This document shows positions 9,876 to 18,740 of a stretch of DNA of 64,000 bases, piece after piece; positions within the stretch are counted from its first letter, which is position 1; every line of letters starts with the position of its first letter. The notes beneath the pieces are model-generated. The model saw nothing but the letters and a program-made list of their open reading frames with translations, had not been told where the DNA came from and ran no database searches. Origin of the DNA: an uncultured Lachnospiraceae bacterium (GTDB lineage: Bacteria > Bacillota > Clostridia > Lachnospirales > Lachnospiraceae); the NCBI GenBank assembly GCA_910584585.1, contig CAJUBP010000010.1, forward strand, positions 1 to 64,000. Direction: 5' to 3'. A program made the position numbers and the translations under genes.

Positions 9876-9891
9876 GACAGAAAGAGGAAAA

Positions 9892-11883
9892 ATGGAAAAT
9901 CAGTTATGTTTTCGGTGTTTTAAAATAAAAGGCAGTTACGGGGTATGCCCCCACTGCGGATATGAAGAAGACACAGGTGCGGCGCAGGCTTATCAGCTTG
10001 CGCCTGGAACCATCCTGCGGGGCAGGTATATCATAGGAGTCAGCATTGGGTTCGGAGGCTTTGGGATTACCTACAAAGCCTTTGATACTGTCTTGAGCAT
10101 TGTTGTTGCAATCAAAGAATTTTATCCGGCGGGATTGGTAAACCGGGGCGAAGGAGAAGTGAAAGTAGGAATTTTCTCGGGAGAAAAAGAAAAGGAATTC
10201 AAGCGTCAGCTGGAGCGTTTTCTGGAAGAGGCCAGAAATATGGCAATTTTCTCCAAAGAAAAAGACATTATCAATGTATTTGACTACTTTGAAGAAAATC
10301 AGACCGCTTATATCATTATGGAATATGTGGATGCTCCCCTGTTAAAAGAGAGTCTGAAAGAAAAAGGAAGATTTTCCGTAGAGGAAGCAGAGAAATATAT
10401 ACTGGCGCTTTTAGATGCGTTGTCCAAGGTGCATTACCATGGCATTATCCATAAGGATGTCAGCCCGGATAATATTTTTCTTTTGGGAGAGGATTCCGTA
10501 AAACTTTTTGATTTCGGGGCCGCCAAATTCCAGGGAACAGAAACGGAACGTACGGAGGACGTGGTTGTAAAGGCAGGTTACACTCCGCCGGAGCAGTACC
10601 GTTCCAAGAACCAGCAGGGAGCATTTATGGATATCTATGCAGCCGGGGCTGTGCTTTATGAGATGGTTACCGGAGAGAAGCCCATGGAAGCGCCTGACCG
10701 TTCTGTCGGAGATGAATTAAAAAGGCCGGGAGAATTTGGAATTGAAATAGAAGAGCGGTTCGAGCGTATTATCTTAAAGGCCCTGGCGCTGAAGCCGGAA
10801 CTGAGGTTTCAGACTGCAGAGCAGATGAAAGAAGCCATTACAAGCCGTAAAAAAGTAGATCTCCCGGAAGAAGAACTGAAGAAATATCAAAAGAAAAAGA
10901 AAGCGCTGGCAGCGGGCCTGGTTTCTGTGTTTGCCGCAGTAGGCGGTATCTTCCTGTTAAGCCAGACTTATTTTTCCGGCAGGGGAAAAATTGATGTGTC
11001 TAAAATACAGGAGCAGGACCTGGAAATATGGATTTCAGAGGAAGATGCATCTGCGGGGGAAGAACTTTCGGAGGTGCTTTTAGAGAGTGTAGAAAAAGAG
11101 TGCCCCAAATTGAATGTTACGGTGCAGGTGATTGCTCGGAAAGAGTACGGCGAAAAACTACGGCAGGCTGCAGAGAACGGCCAACTGCCGGATGTATTTT
11201 GTACCGAAGACATTGAGGCAGAAGATTATTGCGCAGATCTCTCCAGGCTGATGAATACCATGGAGTTGTCTTCCTATCTGTGTCTGGAGGAATATGGGAA
11301 GAAAGTTTATGAACTGCCCACCGCCATGCAGGTTGCGGTGGCCTATGTCAGCCAGGAAAAAGAAACGGGATTGCCGGAGTCTTTGGACGCGGCTTCTTTG
11401 CCAGAACAGATAGGTATTTTGGAATATGCGGAGGATGCGGGGGCATTTTCGGCGTTTCAGGATATGAATTCTCCTATCTCCCGAATTGCCGGAGATTTGT
11501 CAGAAATGGATCGGGTAAAGGAAGTGACTGTGGATGTAATACCGCCCACTGATTTTTCCGTGGTTCCTATTTTAAAAGACGGAAACTTGATAGGAACGCT
11601 GGAACATCCCTATGGGGTTAACAAAGATGGAGACAGTTCCAGACAAGAGGCCGGAATGTTCCTGCTGTCCCTGTTGTTGAGTGACGGCGTCCAGAGTGCG
11701 GCTTATATGGGAAATGAAGAGGGAATTCCGCTGAACCGCAGGGTTTTCAGTAATTATGAGGAAAATAAAATGACAACTTATCTGGATTTTTTGAAGGAAT
11801 ATGATTTGGAAAATGCAAAACTTTATGAAGACGGCGGAATATGCCGGATTCTGCAGGAAGAGGCGGCAGCAAATAGTAATTAA
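9892..11883 (+). CDS. Membrane Ser/Thr protein kinase with zinc-ribbon N-terminus and solute-binding-protein-like ectodomain
   Basis: Residues 6-23 form a CxxC...CxxC zinc ribbon (CFRC, CPHC). The kinase domain (about 45-320) has the glycine loop GFGGFG (53-58), catalytic Lys75 (VAIKEF), HKD at 187-189 in place of HRD, Asn194 and DFG at 207-209. A Lys-rich stretch and transmembrane helix (338-357) lead to an outer domain (about 370-663) that resembles an extracellular solute-binding protein: IWISEEDA, then KLNVTVQVI, PDVFCTEDIEAEDYC, and L/D-rich C-terminal lobe. PASTA repeats are absent. The fusion implies a kinase gated by a small ligand. It is the first gene of the phospho-signalling operon; AGAGGA precedes the ATG. 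Confidence 0.88.
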   Translation: MENQLCFRCFKIKGSYGVCPHCGYEEDTGAAQAYQLAPGTILRGRYIIGVSIGFGGFGITYKAFDTVLSIVVAIKEFYPAGLVNRGEGEVKVGIFSGEKEKEFKRQLERFLEEARNMAIFSKEKDIINVFDYFEENQTAYIIMEYVDAPLLKESLKEKGRFSVEEAEKYILALLDALSKVHYHGIIHKDVSPDNIFLLGEDSVKLFDFGAAKFQGTETERTEDVVVKAGYTPPEQYRSKNQQGAFMDIYAAGAVLYEMVTGEKPMEAPDRSVGDELKRPGEFGIEIEERFERIILKALALKPELRFQTAEQMKEAITSRKKVDLPEEELKKYQKKKKALAAGLVSVFAAVGGIFLLSQTYFSGRGKIDVSKIQEQDLEIWISEEDASAGEELSEVLLESVEKECPKLNVTVQVIARKEYGEKLRQAAENGQLPDVFCTEDIEAEDYCADLSRLMNTMELSSYLCLEEYGKKVYELPTAMQVAVAYVSQEKETGLPESLDAASLPEQIGILEYAEDAGAFSAFQDMNSPISRIAGDLSEMDRVKEVTVDVIPPTDFSVVPILKDGNLIGTLEHPYGVNKDGDSSRQEAGMFLLSLLLSDGVQSAAYMGNEEGIPLNRRVFSNYEENKMTTYLDFLKEYDLENAKLYEDGGICRILQEEAAANSN

Positions 11884-11932
11884 TTCGCTGCGCAGCGGGG
11901 ATTTTAGAGGGAGAAAATGGAGGAAACAGTAA

Positions 11933-14143
11933 ATGGTTAGATGTTTGGGCTGTATGGCGGAAATTCCGGAGGAAGAAGAAATTTGCAGGCATTGCGGCTA
12001 TCAGAAGGGGACAGATGTAAAAGAGGCTTATTACCTGCTGCCGGGAAAAATGCTGGGCGGAAAGTATCTGATAGGAAAAGTGCTGGGATACGGAGGATTC
12101 GGTGTAACTTATATCGGCTGGGACACTACGCTGAAAAGAAAGGTGGCGGTGAAAGAATACTTGCCCAGTGACTTTGCCACCAGAAGTTATGGGACGGAAG
12201 TGCTTACGGTGTTTTCTGGTGAGGCCACCGTACAGTTTGAAGCCGGGCTCAGCAGTTTTATTTCAGAGGCAAAGCGGTTGGCCAGATTCAATCGGATTCC
12301 GGAGATTGTGGATATCTATGACTGCTTTATGGAAAACGGCACGGGTTATATCATCATGGAATTCTTAGAAGGGGTTACCGTGAAAGAAATGCTGAAAAAG
12401 CAGGAACGCATTCCGGTGGATGAAGCCCGAAGGATTGCCATGGCTGTGCTCCGGGGGCTTTCAGAGGTGCATAAAGAAGGAATTATCCACAGAGATATTG
12501 CACCGGATAATATTTTTATCAATAAAAAAGGAGAAGTGAAGCTTTTGGATTTCGGTGCGGCAAGATATGCCACGGCAGTTCAGTCCAGAAGCCTTTCAGT
12601 GGTGCTAAAGCCAGGATACGCACCGGAAGAGCAGTACCGAAGCAGAGGCGAGCAGGGCCCCTGGACAGATGTGTATGCCATGGGAGCCACCTTTTATCGG
12701 ATGATTACGGGAATCCTTCCGGAAGAATCTATTGAACGGATGGTAGAAGATCATTTAAAGCCGCCTTCCGCTCTGGGGATAGAGATTGAGCCGAATACAG
12801 AGGCTGCCCTGATGAACAGCTTAAATGTCAGAAAAGAATTCAGGACCAGAGATGCGGAAACTTTTTATCGGGAATTGGACAGCGATGAGAAAGTAGAGCG
12901 GGTGCAGGAGGAAAAGACGGTAAAAGAAGAGTTTAAAATTCCTGCCTGGATGCGGTGGGGAGCTGCGGCAGCAGGCGTGTTGGTATGTGTCTGCGCAGTG
13001 TTGATTGTCACAGGAAAAATCAGCTTTACCAAGAAGCAAATTGACAGTGCAGGCGGCGCCGAGGCGTTAAAAGAAGGAGAATGCTATGTGCCCAATGTCT
13101 CCGGGATGAGTTACGAGGAAGCGGAGAAAGTTCTGAAAGAAAAGAATCTGACGGTGCTGATCAACGGAATGAATTACAGTGAAAGCATAGAAAAAAATAA
13201 AATTCTGAACCAGACGCCCAAGGATGGGGAAATCATAACGGCGGAAGAAACTGTGTATGTCATTATGAGCGGCGGAGGCCAGGAAGTGATGATGCCGGAT
13301 CTTGCCGGAATGGAGTATGAAGAGGCCAAAGAGCTGATTGCGGCTCAGAATCTGGTGTTGAAAGAAGATGGGATAACGGAGGAATACAGCGATTTTGTGG
13401 AAAAAGGGAGAATTATTTCTCAGAACATTGATCCGGAAGAGCGGATTAATGTCCAGACGGAAATTACTCTTACGGTTTCCCTTGGCAGCCTTTCTTCGGA
13501 AACAGCGGTTCTGACCGTACCGGATGTGCGGGGAATGACCAAAGATGAGGCGCTGGCCTGTCTTTCCCAATTGAAAGAATCCACTGGATTTACCTATTCC
13601 CTGGGAAAAGTGAAGAAAGAATTCAGTACAGAGGTGGGAAAGGGAAAAATCATCAGCCAGGGATTAGAACCGGGAAGCCAGGTGCGTACCAATGAACCGC
13701 TGACCCTTGTGATCAGTAAAGGGCCTCAGAAAGTACAGGTGCCGGAGGTTGTATATTTGTCCAAAGAGGAAGCAGTGAAAAAGTTAGAAGAGGCGGGGCT
13801 GACCGTTCAGATTCAAGAGGAATACAGCTCCAAAGTTTCGAAAGGGCTTGTCATTAGCCAGAGCCAGAAGTCAGGTACTAAAGTGGGAAAAGGCACGGCG
13901 GTAACGATAAGCATAAGCCTTGGAGAAGAGCCGGCAAAATCGGATTCCGGCAATTCCAATAAGACGCCGCCTCAAAGAGAGTCTCAGCCGGAACCTCAGC
14001 CAGAGCAGCCCCAGGAGCCGGAACCCCAGCCCCAGCCTCAGCCAGAACCCCAGCCTCAGCCGGAACCCCAGCCAGCAGGAGAAGTTGTGGAAGACGGCGG
14101 CGGAGTTGTGGAAGATGACAATAATAATGTAGTCTCAGACTGA
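11933..14143 (+). CDS. PASTA-domain Ser/Thr protein kinase with zinc ribbon
   Basis: The order is zinc ribbon (CLGC...CRHC, residues 4-21), kinase domain (45-320), transmembrane helix (341-361), four PASTA repeats (about 381-665) and a Pro/Gln/Glu-rich tail. The kinase has GYGGFG, Lys74, HRD at 186-188, Asn193 and DFG at 206-208, so it is an RD kinase. It parallels PknB/PrkC, which sense muropeptides or lipid II, but those lack the zinc ribbon. It lies 49 nt after the first kinase with GGAGG upstream, and a cognate PP2C gene follows. The tail repeat PEPQPQ is low-complexity. A single-pass sensor of cell-wall state is the best reading. Confidence 0.92.
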   Translation: MVRCLGCMAEIPEEEEICRHCGYQKGTDVKEAYYLLPGKMLGGKYLIGKVLGYGGFGVTYIGWDTTLKRKVAVKEYLPSDFATRSYGTEVLTVFSGEATVQFEAGLSSFISEAKRLARFNRIPEIVDIYDCFMENGTGYIIMEFLEGVTVKEMLKKQERIPVDEARRIAMAVLRGLSEVHKEGIIHRDIAPDNIFINKKGEVKLLDFGAARYATAVQSRSLSVVLKPGYAPEEQYRSRGEQGPWTDVYAMGATFYRMITGILPEESIERMVEDHLKPPSALGIEIEPNTEAALMNSLNVRKEFRTRDAETFYRELDSDEKVERVQEEKTVKEEFKIPAWMRWGAAAAGVLVCVCAVLIVTGKISFTKKQIDSAGGAEALKEGECYVPNVSGMSYEEAEKVLKEKNLTVLINGMNYSESIEKNKILNQTPKDGEIITAEETVYVIMSGGGQEVMMPDLAGMEYEEAKELIAAQNLVLKEDGITEEYSDFVEKGRIISQNIDPEERINVQTEITLTVSLGSLSSETAVLTVPDVRGMTKDEALACLSQLKESTGFTYSLGKVKKEFSTEVGKGKIISQGLEPGSQVRTNEPLTLVISKGPQKVQVPEVVYLSKEEAVKKLEEAGLTVQIQEEYSSKVSKGLVISQSQKSGTKVGKGTAVTISISLGEEPAKSDSGNSNKTPPQRESQPEPQPEQPQEPEPQPQPQPEPQPQPEPQPAGEVVEDGGGVVEDDNNNVVSD

Positions 14144-14163
14144 TACTGGAAATGGAGGAAACC

Positions 14164-14892
14164 ATGGTTACATACGAGATTTTATCAGAGCCGGGAGAAC
14201 GGGAATATAACGAAGATTATGCAGGAGCAGGGCAGAACGGAGAGGCGTTTTGTTTTGTGCTTGCAGACGGTTTGGGAGGCCATGGCGGAGGAGATGAAGC
14301 GTCCCGGATGGTAGCGGAATATATTTTAAATGATTTTGAGAAGCAGGGAGAGACGTCAGAGGAATATCTGCAGAAATGCTTTGAAGAAAGCCAGAAACTT
14401 CTGATGGAGGAACAGGAGAAGCAGAACAGAACCTATGAGATGAAAACTACCCTGGTGGTTCTGCTCGCAGACGAACATACGCTGCGGTGGGGGCATATCG
14501 GGGATTCCAGGCTGTACTTCTATCGGAACAAAAAGCTGAAGCGAAGAACCTTAGATCACAGTGTTCCGCAGATGCTGGTAGCTGCCGGAGAGATTAAGGA
14601 AGAAGAGATACGGGGCCATGCGGATCGAAACCGTCTGCTGCGGGTGATGGGATCTGAGTGGGATCATCCCAGGTATCAGCTTGCTCCGCCGGTAGAACGC
14701 ACTGGACAGGAAGCATTCCTGCTGTGTTCCGATGGATTCTGGGAATGGATCGAAGAAAAACCCATGCAGGCCGCGTTAAAAAAGGCGGGTTCTCCGGCGG
14801 AGTGGTTAGAACATATGCGAAAAACAGTGCAGAAAAACGGAACGGGGAAAGGAATGGATAATTATTCTGCAATTGCAGTGTTCGTGGACTAG
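14164..14892 (+). CDS. PP2C-family Ser/Thr protein phosphatase
   Basis: About 242 residues, a minimal PPM/PP2C catalytic domain without extra modules. Metal-binding motifs are in place: NEDYAGA near the N-terminus, ADGLGGHGGGDEAS, HIGDSRLY, CSDGFWEWI and MDNYSAIAV. It should reverse kinase phosphorylation, as PrpC/Stp does for PrkC/Stk. I prefer the ATG at 14164 because GGAGG lies just before it; the ATG at 14152 would overlap that site. It sits 20 nt after the PASTA kinase gene, the usual kinase-phosphatase pairing. Cytoplasmic; no signal or membrane segment. Confidence 0.92.
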   Translation: MVTYEILSEPGEREYNEDYAGAGQNGEAFCFVLADGLGGHGGGDEASRMVAEYILNDFEKQGETSEEYLQKCFEESQKLLMEEQEKQNRTYEMKTTLVVLLADEHTLRWGHIGDSRLYFYRNKKLKRRTLDHSVPQMLVAAGEIKEEEIRGHADRNRLLRVMGSEWDHPRYQLAPPVERTGQEAFLLCSDGFWEWIEEKPMQAALKKAGSPAEWLEHMRKTVQKNGTGKGMDNYSAIAVFVD

Positions 14893-14900
14893 AAAAGAAA

Positions 14901-15047
14901 GAGTTCCGCAATTACACTAATTGCGGCCAGGGAAGGAAGAGTTCCGCAATTGCACTAATGCGGCTAGGGAAGGAAGAGTTTCGCAGGTGCGCTAATTGCG
15001 GCCAGGGAAAGAAGAGTTCCGCAATTGCAGCATTATGCGGATTGGAG
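14901..15047 (+). repeat. 38-bp tandem repeat with an internal hairpin, about 3.7 copies
   Basis: Units begin at 14901, 14939, 14976 and 15014 (GAGTTCCGCAATT...). Each holds CCGCAATT-n5-AATTGCGG or a close variant, an 8-bp inverted repeat, and ends in GGCCAGGGAAGGAA. The array fills the space between the PP2C gene and the first FHA adaptor gene. It may set transcript stability or tune downstream expression. Confidence 0.75.
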
Positions 15048-15057
15048 GAGGAAGAAA

Positions 15058-15654
15058 ATGGCAATTATACAATGTCCCAACGGGCATTATTACGACAATG
15101 AAAAGTTCAGCGGCTGCCCCCACTGCGCCAGTTTGGCGGAAAGCATGGGAAACCAGCAGGAATCCTTGACTGTGGCTTTGGCGCAGGAGGCCCGGCAGGT
15201 AGAAAACTATGCAGTAGAATACTTAAAGAACAATGCGCCCCAGGCCGCTGCCCCCGCGTCTGTGCAGAGAGAGATGGAAAAGACGGTAAGCCTGTTTGAA
15301 AAAGAAGGGGTATCCAAGTGCATTGCAGGCTGGCTGGTGTGTACGGAGGGGGAGGAATATGGCAGAGGCTTTCCCTTGTATGCAGGATTTAACCGCATCG
15401 GCAGAAGCCGCGGCAACGATATTGTACTGACAGATCCCCATGTGTCCAGAGAAGAGCATTGTTCTGTTATTTATGAGGAAAAGAAGAATGTTTTCTACCT
15501 GTTTCCAAAGGACGGAAATCTCGTTTACGCAGGGGAAGAAATGGTGGAACAGGCCCAGGAACTTACAGACGGGCAGGCCATTGCCATAGGGGAGACAAAG
15601 CTGGAATTTGTGGCATACTGCAAGGGAGAGAAGAAATGGGAAAAGAAAAAATAA
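15058..15654 (+). CDS. Small zinc-ribbon FHA adaptor protein
   Basis: About 198 residues. The N-terminus has a rubredoxin-like knuckle, CPNGHYYDNEKFSGCPHC (6-23). The linker (24-74) is Gln/Ala-rich. Just before the FHA domain is EKTVSLF with Thr76. The FHA domain (about 90-190) has the phospho-Thr-binding layout GRSRGNDIVL, HVSREEH, and NLVYAGEE near the third loop, where the usual Asn is poorly matched. The layout recalls GarA/OdhI, where a Thr in a short N-terminal motif is phosphorylated and bound by the FHA. Start at ATG 15058, with GGAGGAGG upstream. A paralogue sits at 19601. Confidence 0.85.
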   Translation: MAIIQCPNGHYYDNEKFSGCPHCASLAESMGNQQESLTVALAQEARQVENYAVEYLKNNAPQAAAPASVQREMEKTVSLFEKEGVSKCIAGWLVCTEGEEYGRGFPLYAGFNRIGRSRGNDIVLTDPHVSREEHCSVIYEEKKNVFYLFPKDGNLVYAGEEMVEQAQELTDGQAIAIGETKLEFVAYCKGEKKWEKKK

Positions 15655-17441
15655 AGACGGTTCGGCTGTTTTCTCTGGCTGAACCAGGGTTTGCTTCCAT
15701 AGAAGAAAACAAGTTTCAACACATGTTAATCCGGTTGTTTTCCTTAGCGCTGGCACTCTGCCTGTGTCTGGGCCGCAGCCCGCAGATACTGGCTGCGGAC
15801 ATTGACAGTCAGATTGGAGAGGTCAGGATTGAGGGCGCTGCCGCTTACATGCCTGAGATAAATATTTATTGTTATCCCGGACAACCGGAACTTTTGGAAG
15901 ATGTAAGCGTTACCTATGGAAAAGAGGAACTTCTGGTCAGTCCGGCTCTTCCTTTTGCGCAGACAGAGGCAGGCACGGATTACTATATCCTTTTAGACAT
16001 TTCCGCTTCTGTCAGCCCAGAGTATTTTGCAGGGATGAAGGCAAGTATTCTGGATTTTTGGCAGAATATGAAGGCAAAGGATAAGCTTTCCCTGATTACA
16101 TTTGGGGATGCGGTAACCGTGGTATTTCAGGATCAGACAGCGGCAGATGATATTTCCGGCGCGGTAAACGCGCTGCAGAATCCGGATCAGAACACCTGCC
16201 TGTTTGAAGCCATCGACAAGACGGCAAAGCTTGCAGATGTGAAAGAAGAGGCGGGCGTCCGCAAGGTGGCGCTGGCATTGACGGACGGAGAGGATTTTTC
16301 AGAAAATACTTCTACCAAAGAAGAGGCCCTTGCCACGTTAAAAGAAAAAATGATTCCTCTTTATGCTATGGCAGCCAAGGAAAATAAACAGGGAGATGAG
16401 AACAGTTATATAGACAGCATGGGAGCGTTTGTTCGGGAATCCGGCGGACGGATGGAGATTTTTGACGCAGAAAGCGCAGTCGGGGTGATGCAGAAACTGA
16501 ACCAGACCTTTGCAGAAGCTTTTGTGATTTCGGCAAGGGCAAGATCTAACGCGGTGGATCATAAGAAAAAAGCCCTGGCAGTTACATTTTCCGATGGAAA
16601 AACAAAAATTTCTGATTTTATCGTGTCTTATTATCAGGAGGATGAAGAAGCGCCTGTGGCGTCTGTCAAGCAGAATTCCAAACATTCTCTGAAAATAACC
16701 TTCAGCGAGCCGGTAAAAGGCGCAAATAAGGTGGATGCCTATGAGATTAAGCGTGAGGACTCCCGGATAACGGATGGGTATATGGTGCGCTATGACAAAG
16801 AAAAGGCCACTGCAGTTCTTACCTTTGAGGAAGATCTTCTGAATGGAAAATACGAAATAAAATTCCGCGGCGTGACAGATAATTCTATGGAAGAGAACGA
16901 ATTGACAAAAAGGTGCACTTTTCAGGTGAAAAAGGGCAGGAACTTGGGCGTTTCTGATTATCTGAAACAGTATCAGGTATTTTTGGCTGCAGCGGTTATT
17001 CTGGTTGTATTGCTGATTGCCGGAGCCATTGTATGGCATAGAGTGAAGAAACAGAAAGGAATTGTCACCATAGAGGGAAAGGCAGTGCTCCAGTCCAATG
17101 TAGAGAAAAAGCATCATGTGCAGGTGCAGAAAAGGCAGATTCCCAGAAGACAGATCCAGTTTTGTCTGGAAGGGGCCGCCGGCGCAGGGAGGCAGCTGAA
17201 TGTGGATATTTCAGGGAGCATTATTGTAGGACGTTCCAGGAACTGTGATGTTTCGATAGAAGATGAGAGGATGTCCCGCCAGCATTTTGCTATTTCGGAC
17301 AGGAACGGCGTATTCTATCTGGAAGATCTGCATACCACCAATGGAACATGGGTGAACGGAAAAAGGATTGCCGCGCCGAGCCCTCTTGCCTCTGGAGACA
17401 GGATACAGGCCGGGGACATGGCAATGACAGTGAGGTGGTAA
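15636..17441 (+). CDS. Membrane VWA-domain protein with cytoplasmic FHA domain
   Basis: 601 residues. The cytoplasmic N-terminus (1-29) contains IKTVRLF with Thr8. A hydrophobic helix or signal (30-54) follows, then an outer VWA domain (about 114-300) whose MIDAS is DISAS (Asp121, Ser123, Ser125), with TDGEDFSE further on. A beta-rich SbsA/Ig-like region (about 335-430, ITFSEPV) leads to a TM helix (about 445-468). The cytoplasmic FHA (about 515-600) has GRSRNCDVSI, RMSRQHF and TTNGTWVNG. It overlaps the preceding gene by 19 nt, with AGGGAGAG upstream of the ATG. An outer protein- or metal-binding head coupled to an inner phospho-reader is the likely role. Confidence 0.85.
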   Translation: MGKEKIKTVRLFSLAEPGFASIEENKFQHMLIRLFSLALALCLCLGRSPQILAADIDSQIGEVRIEGAAAYMPEINIYCYPGQPELLEDVSVTYGKEELLVSPALPFAQTEAGTDYYILLDISASVSPEYFAGMKASILDFWQNMKAKDKLSLITFGDAVTVVFQDQTAADDISGAVNALQNPDQNTCLFEAIDKTAKLADVKEEAGVRKVALALTDGEDFSENTSTKEEALATLKEKMIPLYAMAAKENKQGDENSYIDSMGAFVRESGGRMEIFDAESAVGVMQKLNQTFAEAFVISARARSNAVDHKKKALAVTFSDGKTKISDFIVSYYQEDEEAPVASVKQNSKHSLKITFSEPVKGANKVDAYEIKREDSRITDGYMVRYDKEKATAVLTFEEDLLNGKYEIKFRGVTDNSMEENELTKRCTFQVKKGRNLGVSDYLKQYQVFLAAAVILVVLLIAGAIVWHRVKKQKGIVTIEGKAVLQSNVEKKHHVQVQKRQIPRRQIQFCLEGAAGAGRQLNVDISGSIIVGRSRNCDVSIEDERMSRQHFAISDRNGVFYLEDLHTTNGTWVNGKRIAAPSPLASGDRIQAGDMAMTVRW

Positions 17442-17444
17442 GGG

Positions 17445-18740
17445 ATGAGGGAGGAATACAGGTGCCCTAATTGTTTTCAGGGGAATATCAGTACAGGAAT
17501 CTGCACATGCTGCGGATTTGACAGGCAGGAAGAGAAGCAGAATCCCATGCGCCTGCCGGAGTGGTCCTTTCTTGCGGACCGTTATCTGATTGGGCGGATT
17601 CTGGGAAACGGGGGATTTGGGATTACTTACAAGGCATTTGACGTGTTAAATCAATGTGTCTGCGCAGTGAAAGAATTTGTTCCGGTGGGCGTTGTGGCAA
17701 GGAGAGAAGACAGGATTCACATAACAGTGACCTCTAAATCAAACACCGAAGATTTCGAACATGGGAAGCGGCGGTTTATGGAAGAGGCGGAGGTGCTGAA
17801 AAAGCTGACCGATGTGCCGGAAGTGGTGCAGATCATGGATTATTTTATGCTGAATGACACGGCTTATTTTGTAATGGAATATATTGAAGGCGCGACCTTG
17901 AAGCAATTGATGAAGATTTATGGAGGAAAGATTCCGCTGCCGGACGCTGTGTCAATGATCGGCAGTGCGGGAATGGCATTAGAGCAGGTGCATAGAAGGG
18001 CTGGGATTTTTCACAGGGATATCAGTCCGGACAATATTATGGTGACGGCGGACGGCCGGGTGAAATTAATTGATTTCGGCAATGCCAAGCATATCATAGG
18101 GAAAAGGAGCCAGACGCTCTCTGTAATACTAAAACACGGATATGCGCCGCCGGAACAGTATTCCAGTACCAGCAGCCAGGGCAGTTATACAGATGTTTAT
18201 TCCCTGGCGGTGACTTTTTATTATGCCGTGACAGGCATAATGGTGCCAAGCGCGCCGGATCGCTTCGGGGGAGAAGAATACCGCCCGTTGTTGGAATTGT
18301 GTCCGCAGGCGGGGCAAAGAGTATCACAGGCAGTGGATCGGGCGTTGGTATTAAACAGCAAGAACAGGACCAGTTCTGCCGCAGAGTTCGTCCGTGACTT
18401 TTCTTTCTCAAAGGGAAGTTCTGCTACAGCTTACCTGAAATTGTCAGGCGGCGGGCGGCAGGAATGGAGTCTGCCGGAGAATAAGAAAGTGGTAATCGGC
18501 CGTTCCAGCGGGTGGGCGGATATTGTCCCCACCAACGACGGCAAAGTCAGCAAGCAGCACTGCGAATTGTTCTGGGACAGTTTAGAGCAGCGCATGTATC
18601 TGAGGGATTGTTCCACAAACGGTACTTTTATTGACGGCGCAAGGCTTCAAAAGGGAAAGGCCTATCTGATTCCAAACGGCGGGCAGTTTTCCCTTGGAAA
18701 CCATATCTGTGATTTGGAAGTGGGGTGGAAAAATGGCTGA
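17445..18740 (+). CDS. Soluble Ser/Thr kinase with zinc ribbon and C-terminal FHA
   Basis: 431 residues with no TM segment. Residues 7-23 are a zinc ribbon (CPNC...CTCC). The kinase domain (about 45-325) has GNGGFG, Lys76, HRD at 190-192, Asn197 and DFG at 210-212. The FHA domain (about 335-431) has GRSSGWADIV, KVSKQHC and STNGTFIDG, all canonical. The three-nucleotide gap after the VWA gene and eight-nucleotide overlap with the next gene indicate translational coupling. A kinase that carries its own phospho-reader can be recruited to already phosphorylated partners. This is the only kinase in the locus predicted to be cytosolic. Confidence 0.9.
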   Translation: MREEYRCPNCFQGNISTGICTCCGFDRQEEKQNPMRLPEWSFLADRYLIGRILGNGGFGITYKAFDVLNQCVCAVKEFVPVGVVARREDRIHITVTSKSNTEDFEHGKRRFMEEAEVLKKLTDVPEVVQIMDYFMLNDTAYFVMEYIEGATLKQLMKIYGGKIPLPDAVSMIGSAGMALEQVHRRAGIFHRDISPDNIMVTADGRVKLIDFGNAKHIIGKRSQTLSVILKHGYAPPEQYSSTSSQGSYTDVYSLAVTFYYAVTGIMVPSAPDRFGGEEYRPLLELCPQAGQRVSQAVDRALVLNSKNRTSSAAEFVRDFSFSKGSSATAYLKLSGGGRQEWSLPENKKVVIGRSSGWADIVPTNDGKVSKQHCELFWDSLEQRMYLRDCSTNGTFIDGARLQKGKAYLIPNGGQFSLGNHICDLEVGWKNG

